A DNA stretch of 64,000 nt. Origin: Entoloma clypeatum (lineage: Eukaryota; Basidiomycota; Agaricomycetes; Agaricales; Entolomataceae). The translations under genes were made by a program, and so were the position numbers. A model generated the notes under the pieces. That model worked only from the letters and a program-made list of their open reading frames with translations. It had not been told where the DNA came from and ran no database searches. Shown here piece by piece: positions 63,203-64,000 of the stretch (position 1 is its first letter; every line of letters begins with the position of its first letter). The DNA is taken from assembly GCA_963565915.1 (NCBI GenBank), contig OY751491.1, forward strand, positions 2,046,001-2,110,000, in the 5' to 3' direction.

Positions 63203-64000
63203 AAATGATGCCCTGTGCTTATCAGTGTAGTCTTGGAGGATTTTGTATAATACATAGGACTCGATCTTCACCTCTCTGTAAGCACTAGCATGCTTTCTTG
63301 ATTTTTAGCACTACGGTCTCCCCTTTTTGACTTGAAGGTATCACGGCATCCTTCGATAAACAAAACCTCAAGCTGCCAGAGAAATTGACAGCTATCCACA
63401 GTATCGCCCGTCGAATTTCTGCATATGTAGACAAACACTTATGATCGTTTATTACAGTAATGGTTGAGGGGACAACGATCATAAGTATAAGAGAAGGCGC
63501 GCCGATGTCACGGTTTTTGCATGGCCAGTTTGATCATGATCATCTCGCTCATCCAGCATTGAATTCCCTTTCGACTCATTGTATTGGCCCACGAGCATCC
63601 GACCTCAGACCCAACGGATAACATCTCACGTCTTTGTGACCGACTGTTGTCAACAACCCTTCTGACCGAAGCGCCACGATCACCAGCCTTCATTCTCAAG
63701 GCGGATCCGAGGCACAACCCTCATCCAGCTGCAGGGTTTACCAGGCCGTGAGACGCTCTCATCCAAATATTTTCGGAACCAGAAGTATACCGTCTATCTG
63801 GCTATCTACGTCTTTGCCAATTGTCCAGTCCGTCCCATGAAAAGGACACGTTCTATCGACCTCGCACCACCCAGGAGGTGGCAGCAATTTGCATGTCTAC
63901 ATACATAGCCACATTGTCCCCAGGATCTCATAAGCGGCCTCGGCTGCTTCCTTGGCCATCGAAGTCATCCATTACTTAGTCCCCGCTGAACAGTGCCGCT
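63203..64000. other. 3' flank of the nuclease gene, no gene recognised
   Basis: AACGATCATAAG (63474) is inverted at 63439 (CTTATGATCGTT), a possible hairpin. Short frames on the minus strand (63285-63482, 63508-63717) have no motifs. A neighbouring gene may begin beyond the edge. Confidence 0.4.

Overview
The window looks like a transposon-dense stretch of a filamentous basidiomycete (Agaricomycetes-type) nuclear chromosome. The evidence is short (48-59 bp) GT-AG introns, a Plavaka-type CACTA transposase, a DUF6698-type gene, an Ngaro/DIRS-type tyrosine-recombinase retrotransposon and several Ty3/Gypsy chromovirus families. Only about 6 kb at the right (roughly 50-58 kb and 61.9-63.2 kb) resembles gene space; the rest is retrotransposons nested in older retrotransposons. 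Nothing bacterial, and no rRNA, tRNA or CRISPR array, was recognised. All protein family calls were made by eye from translated motifs.

Layout: 1-5523, chromovirus G1 (minus, cut by the window edge). 5524-7445, gag/protease piece of a second chromovirus family (E2a). 7446-9214, an inverted copy of the E2 3' end fused to an opposing LTR. 9215-13802, Gypsy element E3 (minus, 3'-truncated). 13803-14524, Tc1-like remnant. 14525-14668 plus 21275-22144, Copia relic C0, split by full-length element E2 (14669-21274, target duplication AGTCC), which itself carries a solo LTR. 22145-28654, chromovirus G2 (minus, mismatched LTRs). 28655-29629, half of a Tc1-like transposon. About 30950-49355 is a nest: Copia relic C1 (minus) holds an Ngaro/DIRS element (31126-36852) and chromovirus G3 (38698-49196), and G3's 5' LTR holds an intact Copia element C2 (38989-44776) inserted exactly at its TATA box. 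50107-51132, coiled-coil gene. 51146-55987, Plavaka transposase with a solo LTR near its 3' end. 56253-57795, DUF6698-like gene. 59183-59640, solo LTR. 59690-61170, 20-bp minisatellite holding a CACTA-type MITE. 61878-63202, secreted S1/P1 nuclease, the clearest host gene.

The most interesting signals are these. (1) E2 carries, antisense and convergent to pol, a two-exon gene for a coiled-coil, Zn2Cys6-cluster protein with its own apparent promoter. (2) Three Gypsy families (G, E2, E3) each show a 10-12 nt sequence just downstream of the LTR TATA box that is perfectly complementary to a site exactly 2 nt inside the 5' LTR, the signature of Tf1/sushi-type self-priming. (3) The 7446-9214 structure ends exactly as an incomplete self-primed cDNA would. 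(4) The Ngaro element has complete split direct repeats and its empty site can be reconstructed to the base, with an AC core. (5) G elements encode a conserved extra 123-residue ORF after the chromodomain and share the same stops and indels between copies. ORF starts quoted for degenerate elements are often the first open codon rather than a proven ATG.
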